This document shows, piece after piece, positions 51,153 through 61,900 of a DNA stretch of 64,000 nt. Positions within the stretch are counted from its first letter, which is position 1; each line of letters starts with the position of its first letter. A program made the translations under genes and the position numbers. The notes under the pieces are model-generated. The model was not told where the DNA came from. It saw nothing but the letters and a program-made list of their open reading frames with translations, and ran no database searches. The stretch is from Saprospirales bacterium GYS_P2D (GTDB lineage: Bacteria > Bacteroidota > Bacteroidia > Chitinophagales > Saprospiraceae): NCBI GenBank assembly GCA_009833045.1, contig WUUP01000003.1, positions 248,001 through 312,000 of the forward strand, given 5' to 3'.

Positions 51153-53183
51153 TTAAAAATCACACTTATAAATGGTTACTAGCACAGATTTGCCTTTTAC
51201 AAATACGTCACCTACCCTTCCTAAGGTATAATCTTCTACATTTTCCAATTTTTCAACAGTCTGAGAGCTGAGTAGAATTTTCTCAGACAGTCGTTTAGTT
51301 TCTGTTTCAATGCGTGCCGCAGTATTGACAGTATCCGATATAAGAGTGGCATCTCGACGATGTTCGTCACCTATAACCCCCATGATCAATGGTCCATAGT
51401 GCATACCCATCCCGACGTTTATTGGTGCCAATCCATCCTTGTCTATTTCTATGTTGAAAGCATCTACTTCTTCCTGCATTCCTATACATGCATTAAGTGC
51501 ATCATTTGGGCTTTTTTCAAAAATTGCCATTATTCCATCTCCTAAATACTGACTGATAAACCCATGATTTGCTTCGATGATAGGGCCCATACGCTCTACG
51601 TACCTTTTGACGAAATCAAAATTCTCACTGGGTGTCAGTCTCTCTGATATCGAAGTAAAACCTCTAATATCAGTGAATACCACCGTTACATCTTTTTGCA
51701 CCTTGTCCCCGAGTCTGACCTCTTGGATCTTATCATAGCCGATAGCTTTAATAAAGGCTGTGGGTACAAATCTCGCCATTGCTGTATTCAGCTCCTGTTC
51801 AAAGTTGATCTGCTCTTTTTGCTTCATCATTCTCCACCAGGAGAAGATGCCTAAAAACGCTCCAAGCCCAAGGATCGAACTAATGATAAAGACATATCGC
51901 TGTGTCTCTTTTTCTTTCTCTTTTCGTTCGTTTTCAAGAGCCAATTCTGCGATAGCTTCTTGTCGCTTTGCGGTTTCAAATCGAATATCGAGCCCCTGCT
52001 TCATTCGATCACGATCTTCATTCCTTACAGAGTCTTTGTACTGGTCATATTCTTTATAAAGTGCCAGAGCAGACTGTGGATTACCGACTTCTTCTTCATA
52101 TTGGGATTGATACTTGTAGCTATCCCGTATTTCTTCTTTAAACCCTACATCTGTGGCAATGGTAAATGCTTCATCCAATAGCATTTTTGCCTCTTGATAC
52201 TCCCCTAAATCAATCAGCACTTTACCTAAGTCATTAGCACTAAAGGCCTTACCACGTTGATTTTCTACTAATGTGAAAAGATCGTAGGCTGCTTGATAAT
52301 GTGACAATGCGGTATTGAGATGAACTCTCGATCTCTCTTTGCTCTTATCATTTTCGTACAGTCTATAGAATTGATCACCACGACTATGCTCAATATAGCC
52401 CATCGTATAATTTCTCAAATACTCATATGAAACATCTTTTAAAGAAGTTTCAGCTTTGTCAAAATAGAATATCGAAGAATCTATCTGTCCTAAATCACGA
52501 AAGCTTTGCCCAATATTCAAATAAACGCTGGGCATAACATTGTTCAACTCGGATATGGCTAAGGTATCACTGTTGCTGATTCGAGCTGAAGTACTCTCTA
52601 TAGCATCGAGATAGCTGATAGCTTTAGTCTCATCTTTGAGGTCCATAGCAATAGACATAAGATTAAGATAAGCGTAGATACTTCCTATATAGTCTTCTAT
52701 TTCATCCGAGTGGTCTATGACCTCTTGATAGGTTTCTACTGCCTTTTCATACTCGTTAGTTCGCTGATAAATTAGTGCTTTGTTATTCAGATTAATACCA
52801 TACTGAAAAGGATCCAAATCTTTAAAAATTGGAAGAGCGATATCTACATATACCATAGCTGAGTCATTCTCGCTGGCATATAGAAAATTTCGCGCTAATT
52901 GCTCAGCAGACTCAGCAATTTTGTAAGAGGATTTCATTTTTTGAGCAAGGTCATACTTCTCTCGAAGTATGGGTATAATAGCTGCTCTATTTTGCTCAGC
53001 CTGACTTGATGCTGCCTGATCTAACAAATCATATCTCAGCGAATCAGTATCAGCCCTCTCAGCTAACATCAACAAACTATCAACCTTACCCTCATCAGCA
53101 TATAGATCGATACGAACACTGCAAAGCAGTACAAACACAAAGAATGCAATAGATGCGAAATTAGGGTGCTCAGTAGATCTCAT
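51153..53183 (-). CDS. TPR-containing class III adenylate/guanylate cyclase
   Basis: A 676-residue membrane protein. The ATG at 53183 is preferred to a TTG 12 bp upstream. Order: signal segment (about 8-30), TPR-rich periplasmic sensor (about 60-400), coiled coil, a transmembrane helix (FIISSILGLGAFLGIFSWW), and a C-terminal class III cyclase domain. VFTDIRGFTSISERL (Asp505) and YLGDGIMAIF (Asp549) hold the metal-binding aspartates; DTVNTAARIE is the transition-state-stabilising Asn/Arg segment. It makes cAMP or cGMP; the substrate-specifying residues were not resolved. The sensor design is the same as in the hybrid histidine kinase of this window. Confidence 0.92.
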   Translation of the reverse strand: MRSTEHPNFASIAFFVFVLLCSVRIDLYADEGKVDSLLMLAERADTDSLRYDLLDQAASSQAEQNRAAIIPILREKYDLAQKMKSSYKIAESAEQLARNFLYASENDSAMVYVDIALPIFKDLDPFQYGINLNNKALIYQRTNEYEKAVETYQEVIDHSDEIEDYIGSIYAYLNLMSIAMDLKDETKAISYLDAIESTSARISNSDTLAISELNNVMPSVYLNIGQSFRDLGQIDSSIFYFDKAETSLKDVSYEYLRNYTMGYIEHSRGDQFYRLYENDKSKERSRVHLNTALSHYQAAYDLFTLVENQRGKAFSANDLGKVLIDLGEYQEAKMLLDEAFTIATDVGFKEEIRDSYKYQSQYEEEVGNPQSALALYKEYDQYKDSVRNEDRDRMKQGLDIRFETAKRQEAIAELALENERKEKEKETQRYVFIISSILGLGAFLGIFSWWRMMKQKEQINFEQELNTAMARFVPTAFIKAIGYDKIQEVRLGDKVQKDVTVVFTDIRGFTSISERLTPSENFDFVKRYVERMGPIIEANHGFISQYLGDGIMAIFEKSPNDALNACIGMQEEVDAFNIEIDKDGLAPINVGMGMHYGPLIMGVIGDEHRRDATLISDTVNTAARIETETKRLSEKILLSSQTVEKLENVEDYTLGRVGDVFVKGKSVLVTIYKCDF

Positions 53184-53273
53184 CTTGGTCGGCAATATAG
53201 ACCCTTAATATCGGAAAATAATCCCCATAAATAGGGATAAAGATGAATGATCTGTCAAACACCTAAAAAAGAA

Positions 53274-53302
53274 AAGCCCGCCGATGAAGATCAGCAGGCT
53301 TA
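53274..53302 (-). terminator. rho-independent terminator after the TonB-dependent receptor gene
   Basis: On the minus strand: stem AAGCCTGCTGAT / ATCGGCGGGCTT (12 bp including two G-U pairs), CTTC loop, then TTCTTTTTT. Confidence 0.85.
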
Positions 53303-53326
53303 CCTAAAGCTAAAAATTATATTATT

Positions 53327-55789
53327 CTAAAATTCTCCTTCGCCACCTTCGTAGTCACCTCTTTCTCCACGTTGGCGTTGTTTTTTCTGATTGATTCGAT
53401 AGTTGAATGCGAGATTGATAGTACGAGCCCTCCACTGAAACTCAGATGTACGGAAGAAATTTTCTCCAAAAGTCTCAGAATTTCGTCGTCGACTATTGAA
53501 TACATCTCTCACGCTGAAGGTCATCGTGGCATTGCTGGCTATATCTTTGCTCATACCGATATCCATCGTGCCTATAGGATTGCGACGACCCTGTGTAGTA
53601 TTGACACCTGCTCGATAGTTAAATCTCAACTGTAGATCCGCTCCATCCCAAAATGATATACGAGAAGTCATACGACCAAACCATGTAAAATCGGATGCGT
53701 CCAGACTTTCGTCTATATTGCCACCATCGGTAGCTGTGTAAAAGGCATTCACATTGCCGTCAAGGCGCAACCAGTCTACTCCTGAATAGCTAAAGATGAA
53801 CTCCGCACCAGCATTCTGACGAGTAGCTAAGTTTTGCGGGATACGATTAGTCGTGCCATCCTCACTAAACTCGAGTATGCGCTCTATAGCTCCATTCGTC
53901 TTACGATAGTAGACACTCGAGGTGAGCGTGATGGTATTAAAATACTTGATATATGCCACCTCATAAGAGTCGGTGAGCTCAGGATCAAGATTAGGATTAC
54001 CACTGAAAGTATTACGACTGTCACTAAAAGTGAAGAATGGATTCAAATCCCAAAATCTCGGACGTCTCATACGTCGGCTATAGCTCACCTGCATGCTATT
54101 CCCTTCGCTAAATTCATAATTGAAATGACCGCTAGGGAAGAGGTTGAAGTAATCTCGATCATTGATCTCATTAGTCTGGATGAGCTCTGTAAGCACCTCG
54201 CTGTACTCTCCTCTCAGTCCGAGCTGAAATCCAAATTTGCCCATCTTATTGCCAAAAATGGCATAGGTCGCATGTATGTTCTCGTCGTAGTTAAAATTAT
54301 TGGACAGTCCCTCGAGTGGCGTCCAGATCTCGCCGATCTGCTCCTCGACGAGGTAGTCATTGGAGATATTACGCAGAGAGCTACGAGCTCCAAGCTCAAA
54401 AGTCCCCTCTTCACCTATCGGCTTAGCGAAGTCCACTTGGAACAACCAAGTCTTCTCTCCTTCTTCGTTGTTAGATCGCTGATTAAGATCAGGGATCACC
54501 TCTCCGATAGTCGATGTAGCCGTCTCGAGGAAGTCTGAGCCCTCTGTCTCGATCTCATCTCTATACTGCACGGTAGCAGTGAGCTCATGTCCTCTTTTGC
54601 TGAATTCCTTTCGATAGTTGAGTGAATACTCGAGATTACTCTCTTCTTCTCGCTCATCGTCGGTACGTAGCGTCGTACGTGTCAGATTAGACGGATAGAG
54701 GTCAGTGTAGTCGAGGTAGTCTATGGTGTTAAAATTGTCCTCATCACTGAGTCTGTATAAAAATGCACCAGTAAGATTCTCTTTGTCATTGAAAAAATAG
54801 TCCATACCCGCTCTGAAGGAATTGCTCAATCCTGTACGATCTCTGTCGCTGAATTGATCTTGGTAAAAAGTATTATCTCCAGAATAAGTCTCTGTATAAG
54901 ATTCTCCTCCACCATAATTAGTATTATATCTAAGGCCATAATTAGCAAACCAGTTGATGTCTCCCTTGCGATAGTTGACATTAGCTCCGACTCCACCTGT
55001 CGCTGGATATCCTCCATTGATGTCAAATGAACCGTTGAATCCTCCTGAAGCTTCTTTCTTCAATATGATATTGATGATACCAGCCATACCTTCTGCCTCA
55101 TAGCGAGCCGATGGATTAGTGATGACCTCTACTCGCTCGATCATATTGGATGGGATAGCTCGTAGGCCATTGGTATTGTCAGCACCTGCGAGTCCAGATG
55201 GACGACCATTGATGAGGATACGGACTCCGCCGCTACCTCTTAGGCTGACATTGCCATCGATATCAACAGTGACGGATGGTACATTGTCCAGGATGTCCTC
55301 AGCACTTCCCCCACGGTTAGCAAGGTCTTGACCTACGTTGAATACTCTCTTGTCGAGCTTCATGACGGTCTCGCTACGCTCAGCGACGACCTCGACGCCC
55401 TCGAGCTGTATGCCGCCAGCGGCCATCGAGAGTGTCCCGAGATCGATCGTACGATTGCCCGAGCGGATCTGATCTCTATCGATCACGATGTCGATCGGTA
55501 GATTACTATATCCGATGAACTCCGCCACTCCGTAGTATCTCCCGATAGGTGCTGATATCTCAAATACTCCGTCAAGATCCGTCATGCCACCTCCTACGAG
55601 GGACGAGTCCTGCTGACTAAATAGAGATATCGTGGCAAACTCCAATGGAGCTCCACTCTCGCTGTCGAGTATATTTCCTTTGATAATGATATTGGGCCGA
55701 TCTCCGCCTCCAGGCCTTCCTCCTGCTCGCTGCCCTATGGCCCATAGTGACAATATAAGTCCGAGCCCAATAAGTAATAATCGCTTCAT
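53327..55789 (-). CDS. TonB-dependent outer-membrane receptor (outer membrane beta-barrel family)
   Basis: An 820-residue protein. Signal peptide MKRLLLIGLGLILSLWAIGQ, a glycine-rich linker, a carboxypeptidase-regulatory-like domain (about 33-115: GNILDSESGAPLEFATISLF), a plug domain (about 135-245: SAEDILDNVPSVTVDIDGNVSLRGSGGVRILINGR), and a large barrel typical of the OMP_b-brl group. There is no SusD partner beside it, so polysaccharide uptake is not indicated. It may serve metals, peptides or signalling. It is monocistronic with its own terminator. Confidence 0.92.
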   Translation of the reverse strand: MKRLLLIGLGLILSLWAIGQRAGGRPGGGDRPNIIIKGNILDSESGAPLEFATISLFSQQDSSLVGGGMTDLDGVFEISAPIGRYYGVAEFIGYSNLPIDIVIDRDQIRSGNRTIDLGTLSMAAGGIQLEGVEVVAERSETVMKLDKRVFNVGQDLANRGGSAEDILDNVPSVTVDIDGNVSLRGSGGVRILINGRPSGLAGADNTNGLRAIPSNMIERVEVITNPSARYEAEGMAGIINIILKKEASGGFNGSFDINGGYPATGGVGANVNYRKGDINWFANYGLRYNTNYGGGESYTETYSGDNTFYQDQFSDRDRTGLSNSFRAGMDYFFNDKENLTGAFLYRLSDEDNFNTIDYLDYTDLYPSNLTRTTLRTDDEREEESNLEYSLNYRKEFSKRGHELTATVQYRDEIETEGSDFLETATSTIGEVIPDLNQRSNNEEGEKTWLFQVDFAKPIGEEGTFELGARSSLRNISNDYLVEEQIGEIWTPLEGLSNNFNYDENIHATYAIFGNKMGKFGFQLGLRGEYSEVLTELIQTNEINDRDYFNLFPSGHFNYEFSEGNSMQVSYSRRMRRPRFWDLNPFFTFSDSRNTFSGNPNLDPELTDSYEVAYIKYFNTITLTSSVYYRKTNGAIERILEFSEDGTTNRIPQNLATRQNAGAEFIFSYSGVDWLRLDGNVNAFYTATDGGNIDESLDASDFTWFGRMTSRISFWDGADLQLRFNYRAGVNTTQGRRNPIGTMDIGMSKDIASNATMTFSVRDVFNSRRRNSETFGENFFRTSEFQWRARTINLAFNYRINQKKQRQRGERGDYEGGEGEF

Positions 55790-55899
55790 GATGTTAGTGT
55801 TAGGATTTTAGTAGTTAGACACCCACACTTAACTGAAGTTTAACCACCGATCTAAAACTTATGTTAATGAATTGGTAACAGGGAACTAACAAAAAGAAA

Positions 55900-55927
55900 A
55901 AGGCCACGCTCCGGAGAGCGTGGCCTT
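55900..55927 (-). terminator. rho-independent terminator after the giant HYR protein gene
   Basis: Perfect 12 bp stem AAGGCCACGCTC / GAGCGTGGCCTT with a 4-base loop. On the minus strand it is followed by TTTCTTTTTG. It lies 28 bp beyond the stop. Confidence 0.92.
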
Positions 55928-55954
55928 GTAAATTAAGGAATCAAATACGGGCGC

Positions 55955-58900
55955 TTATTCTTTTTTAGCCTCTTTGAGGGCTTTTAATAAAAGGTCATAT
56001 TCTTTTCTATTGAAGCTAAATCTATCGGAACATGGCTCAATGTCTGCAGAAAACTCTGCTCCTAACTGCACCTCAAATCCTGGCTGAAGCTCAATAGACT
56101 CTCCTGCAAAGAATTCTATGTTTTCATTATTAGCCGAAGTAATGATACCATCTGAAGTAATGGTTCTGTCAGCTGTGAATGTAGACTGATGAGGATCATT
56201 TGATAGATAGTTGGCATTATCTACAAATAAAGTCTCAGGACAAGCAGAGTTACACACTATCGGATCTGCAAAAGAAATCGCTATCTCTCTGACGAAAGTG
56301 CCACAGCTATTAGTCATTTCTACTGTCAAGCTGCCTATCGTAGCGGTCTGACCAAAGATCAACTGCACTGATCCATTTTCATTATCCTCTACCTGAGTAT
56401 TAGTCCCAGAGTAAGTCCATATATAGGTAGTGTTTGGATCATTAACTGGTGACTCGATAGAGTATGTCGGTATAGAGTTTTGACAAACTACTTCTGGACC
56501 TATAATATTCAACATAGAAGTGTCTACTTCAGAATCTATCTCCACGTTGATCTCTACAGTACAGCCATTAGCGTCAAGCGCAGTCACTAAGTAAATACCT
56601 GCTGCTAGATCACTACGCTCTCTACCTGCTCCACCATCACTCCATGCATACGAATAATCAGCCGTACCTCCATCAGGATCGAGTCTCACGTATCCATTGT
56701 CAAGGCCACAGTTAGCATCCTGAATAGAATCAATAGAAACGGTGAATAGCTCAGGTTGAGTCATATTGAACGGTACAGTCACTTCACATCCATTAGCATC
56801 GGTCACGGTGACTGAATAGCCACCTGCTCCCAGATTATTGACTGTCGTACCAGTAGCTCCATTACTCCATAGGTAGCTGTAAGGTGCGACTCCACCTGAA
56901 GCAGTCACCATGGCATCTCCATCAGCATCTCCGAAACAGTCTATCTCATCCGTGATATCTACTTCTACTATCATGACATCTGGCATCGTGATCTGTACAG
57001 TACAACTATCAATATTGCCTGAGGCATCCATCGCATAGACGACTACTGATGAAGCAGAAGCAATAAGACTGCCGGCTGCTGGCACTTGATAAGTATCCAT
57101 GATATCACAATTATCTGCAAAATCAGTGAGTGCAAGAAGATCTGGAATAGCCGCTTCACAATTACCCACAACATCTGCTACCTGATCTCCAGGGCACAAG
57201 ACTGTCGGGCGAATCGTATCCAACACTGTGACGGTATATGTACAGCTCGCAACATTACCAGCAGCATCCACCGCCTCAAAGCTAAGGCTCGTCTCACCCA
57301 CAGGGAATAAATTGCTACTCGCTATGCCCTCCGTAAGACTCACCGTCGTGCCTGCACAATTGTCAGTGGCAGTAGGCATACCATACATGTATAGTGCTCC
57401 GCAGTCTTGATCGACTGTAGCATAGATCGTAGTGTCTGCTCTACACTCGATGACTGGCGCCGTCTGATCTACTGCCGTCACTACTACAGTGCAGGTAGTA
57501 GCTAATCCTGCAGCATCTGCCACCGTGATAGTCACTGTCTGTGTCGATCCGTGAGCTAAATCAGCTAATCCAATAATATCTTGACTGATGGTCAATGCCC
57601 CGGCACAATTGTCAGAAGCAGAAACCATATCGCTGAAGTCTGGAATTGTGACTTTGCAATTTTCATCTATCGGAAGCTCTATATCATCAGGACAGTCAGC
57701 AATGACTGGCGCTATCTGATCTACTGCCTCTAAGATCACGTCACAAGTACTGGTATTGCCCGATTGGTCTTTGACAGTGATAGTCACTGTGTGCTGCATA
57801 CCGTGAGCGGATGCTACAGTCGTGGCTATAGGCAAGGATTGAGATACAGAATCAATAGTACAATTATCACTCATCTCAACTTGAGCTATCAAATCTGGAA
57901 TGAGGATAGAACAATTTTCATCAAGGGCTACCACTATCGGCATAGCTGGACACTCAATCACAGGACTAATAGTATCTACTACTGTCACTGTGAATTCATG
58001 GTCTGTGCTATTGCCAGCAGCGTCAGTAGCTGTATATGTCACCGTAGTGGCTCCTAAACCGAATGGCTGAGTAACTGGTATCGACGCTGAGACTGTCACA
58101 TTATTCGTACAATTATCAGAAGCAGAGGCTCCGAGATTTGGTACTATGACCTCACATCCATCAGTAACTGTCAGATGTACTGTAACATCTCCTGGTGCAC
58201 TATCAAACGTCGGTGCCGTCATATCTTCAGCAGATACAATGATCGTACAGAAGGTAGAATTGCCCGCTGCATCGGTCACAAATAATCTCACTGGAATCTC
58301 ATCTCCATCAAAACTCTCGACCATACCTGGTGCAGGAGACTGGACGATGCTCACATCGCTACAGTCTACATCTACATCAACACTATCTGTCAAGTCTGGA
58401 ATCTCAAGCATACAAGATGCACTCAATGGTACTATGATATCCTGCTCGCATCCAGTAATAACTGGCTGAGTAACATCCACCGTCCTAAAGGTCGCTGAAC
58501 AAGAATCAATATTGCCCGCAGTATCCTCCACATATAAGGTGATCACGAATACACTATCATGAGTAGTACTCAATACTGAACCTGCTTCTATGCTTTGGTA
58601 TACTGTATCCACTTGACAATTGTCCTCTACGATCGCTAAACCAGTCATATCTGGCACCAATGCAGAACAATCATCCTCCATATCAACAACCATCATGTCA
58701 GAAGGACAAACTATCGAAGGAGCTACTCCATCGCTCACAGTGATCGTAAGTGTCTGCGCAGTCTCATTACCACTACCATCCGTAGCTGTAATCACCACAT
58801 CGGTAGCACCTAAGGCTAATGGCTCGCCAGAACTAATGCTCTGTGTGAAGGTCACCACTCCACAATTATCCATACCGCTACTGATCGTATCGGCTATCGC

Positions 58901-61900
58901 CGGCATGATACCTTCACAGTTCGCCGTAGCATCAAGTGTGATATCTCCTATCGTAGCAAAGGTAGGTGCTACCGTATCCAATACCGTCACTAAGGCTGTA
59001 CGGGTACTTGCATTACCATTTTCATCTGTAACAGTCACCAAGATGCTGTTCACACCAATATCAGCACAACTGAATATTGTCTGCTCTGCTATAACTGTAT
59101 CGATACCACAGGCATCACTGCTGCCGCCGTCTAACATCAGACCGGTAACAGTAACATCTGCCATGCCAACATAGATCGTCGTGTCCTTACAAATCGCTGT
59201 AGGCGCTATCGCATCCACAACTAATACTTTAGTAATACAGCTGTCTTTGTTTCCAGCATTGTCTTCTACAATTAATTTAACATCCTGTGCTCCTACATCC
59301 CCACATCCAAAACTCGTCTTATCGATCCAGATACTATCTATACCACAGTTATCACTGCTACCTGCATCAATCTGTGCTACTGTTAATGTGCCCATACCTG
59401 ATGCATCAAGTGATACCGTCACACTGCTATCTGGTACGCATACCGCTATCGGATCAGTATTATCCTCAACTGTGATCGTAAGCGTCTGCGCAATCTCATT
59501 ACCACTACCATCCGTAGCTGTAATCACCACATCCGTAGCACCTAAGGCTAATGGCTCGCCTGCACTAATGCTCTGGGTAAAGGTCACAGCTACACAATTA
59601 TCAGTACCACTGGTGATGGTATCTGCTATCGCTGGCATGATGCCTTCACAGTTCGCCGTAGCATCAAGTGTGATATCTCCTATCGTAGCAAAGGTAGGTG
59701 CCACCGTATCCAATACTGTCACTAAGGCTGTACAAGGACTCGCATTACCATTGTTATCGGTAACCGTTACTAAGATACTGTTCACTCCCAAGTCTGAACA
59801 ATCAAACATATCTTGCTCGGCTATTACAGTATCGATACCACAGGCATCGCTGCTCCCGCCATCTAACATCATTCCTGTCAAGCTAATCGATCCAGAGCCA
59901 ACATAAATCGTCGTGTCCTTACAAATCGCCGTCGGTGCGATAGCATCCACAACTAATACTTCTGTCGTACAGCTATTTGAATTACCTGCAGCATCTCGTA
60001 CATGTAAGGTTACTGCTTGAGCTCCTACTTCACCACATGCAAAACTGGTCTTATCGATCCAGATACTGTCGATGCCACAGTTATCACTGCTACCTCCATC
60101 AATCTGCGATACTGTTAATGTACCATTGCCAAAGGCATCAAGTGATACCGTCACACTGCTATCTGGTACGCATACCGCTATCGGATCAGTATTATCCAAA
60201 ACAGTAATCATAAGCGTCTGCGCAGTCTCATTACCACTACCATCCGTAGCTGTAATTACTACTTCCGTAGCTCCCAATGCTAATGGCTCGCCAGCACTGA
60301 TGCTCTGTGTAAAGGTTACTTCTCCACAAAGGTCACTGCCACTGCTGATGGTATCGGCTACCGCTGGCATGATGCCTTCACAATTCGCCGTGGCATCAAG
60401 TGTGATAGCTGCTATCGTAGCAAACGTAGGTGCCACCGTATCTAATACCGTCACTAAGGCTGTACAGGTACTTGCATTACCATTTTCATCTGTAACAGTC
60501 ACCAAGATGCTGTTCACACCAAGATCGTCACAATCAAACATATCTTGCTCAGCTATTACAGTATCGATACCACAGGCATCACTGCTGCCGCCATCTAACA
60601 TCAGGCCAGTCAAACTAATCGCTCCCATACCAACATAGATCGTCGTATCCTTACAGATCGCAGTAGGCGCTATCGCATCGACAACATTGATCATAGTCAT
60701 ACATGTTGTTACTTGCATAGCATCATCCCTGACGCTTAAGGTTACAGTTTGAGGTCCTACGTCACCGCAGCCAAAGCTTGTCTTATCTATCCATATACTA
60801 TCAATACCACAGTTATCACTGCTGCCACCATCTATTTGTGCGACTGTTAATAGTCCAGCACCTGATGCGTCGAGAGATACAGTTACACTGTTATCTGGTA
60901 CACATACCGCTATCGGGGCAGTATTATCCTCTACTGTGATCGTCACCGTCTGCGCAGTCTCATTACCACTACCATCCGTAGCTGTAATCACCACATCCGT
61001 AGCTCCCAATGCTAATGGCTCCCCTGCACTAATGCTCTGTGTGAAGGTCAGCACTCCACAAAGGTCACTGCCACTGCTGATCGTATCGGCTATCGCCGGC
61101 ATGATACCTGAACAATTAGCCGTAGCATCAAGTGTGATATCTCCTATCGTAGCAAAGGTAGGTGCTATCGTATCTAATACTGTCACTAAGGCAGAACAAG
61201 TACTCGTATTACCGTTTTCATCTGTAACAGTCACCAAGATGCTGTTCACACCAAGATCATCACAACTAAACATATCTTGCTCAGATACGATAGTATCGAT
61301 ACCACAGGCATCGGTGCTCCCGCCATCTAACATCATTCCTGTCAAACTAATCGCTCCAGTGCCAACATAGATCGTCGTATCCTTACAGATCGCCGTCGGT
61401 GCGATAGCATCCACAACTAATACTTCTGTCGTACAGCTATTTGAATTACCTGCAGCATCTCGTACATGTAAGGTAACTTCTTGAGCTCCTACTTCGCCAC
61501 ATGCAAAACTGGTCTTATCTATCCAGATACTGTCGATGCCACAGTTATCACTACTTCCTGCATCAATCTGCGATACTGTTAATGTACCATTGCCCAAGGC
61601 ATCAAGTGATACTGTCACACTGCTATCTGGTACACATACCGCTATAGGTGCCGCATAATCCACTACTGTGATCGTCACCGTCTGCGCAGTCTCATTACCA
61701 CTACCATCCGTAGCTGTAATCACCACATCGGTAGCACCTAAGGCTAATGGCTCGCCTGCACTAATGCTCTGGGTAAAGGTCACAGCTACACAATTATCCA
61801 TGCCGCTGTTGATCGTATCGGCTATCGCTGGCATGAGGCCTTCACAGTTAGCCGTAGCATCAAGTACGATATCTGCTATCGTAGCAAAGGTAGGTGCCAC

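Noticed and set aside
53834-54538. 234-residue plus-strand open frame opposite the TonB-dependent receptor gene
   Set aside because: No domain or signal; it lies wholly inside a well-supported gene on the other strand.
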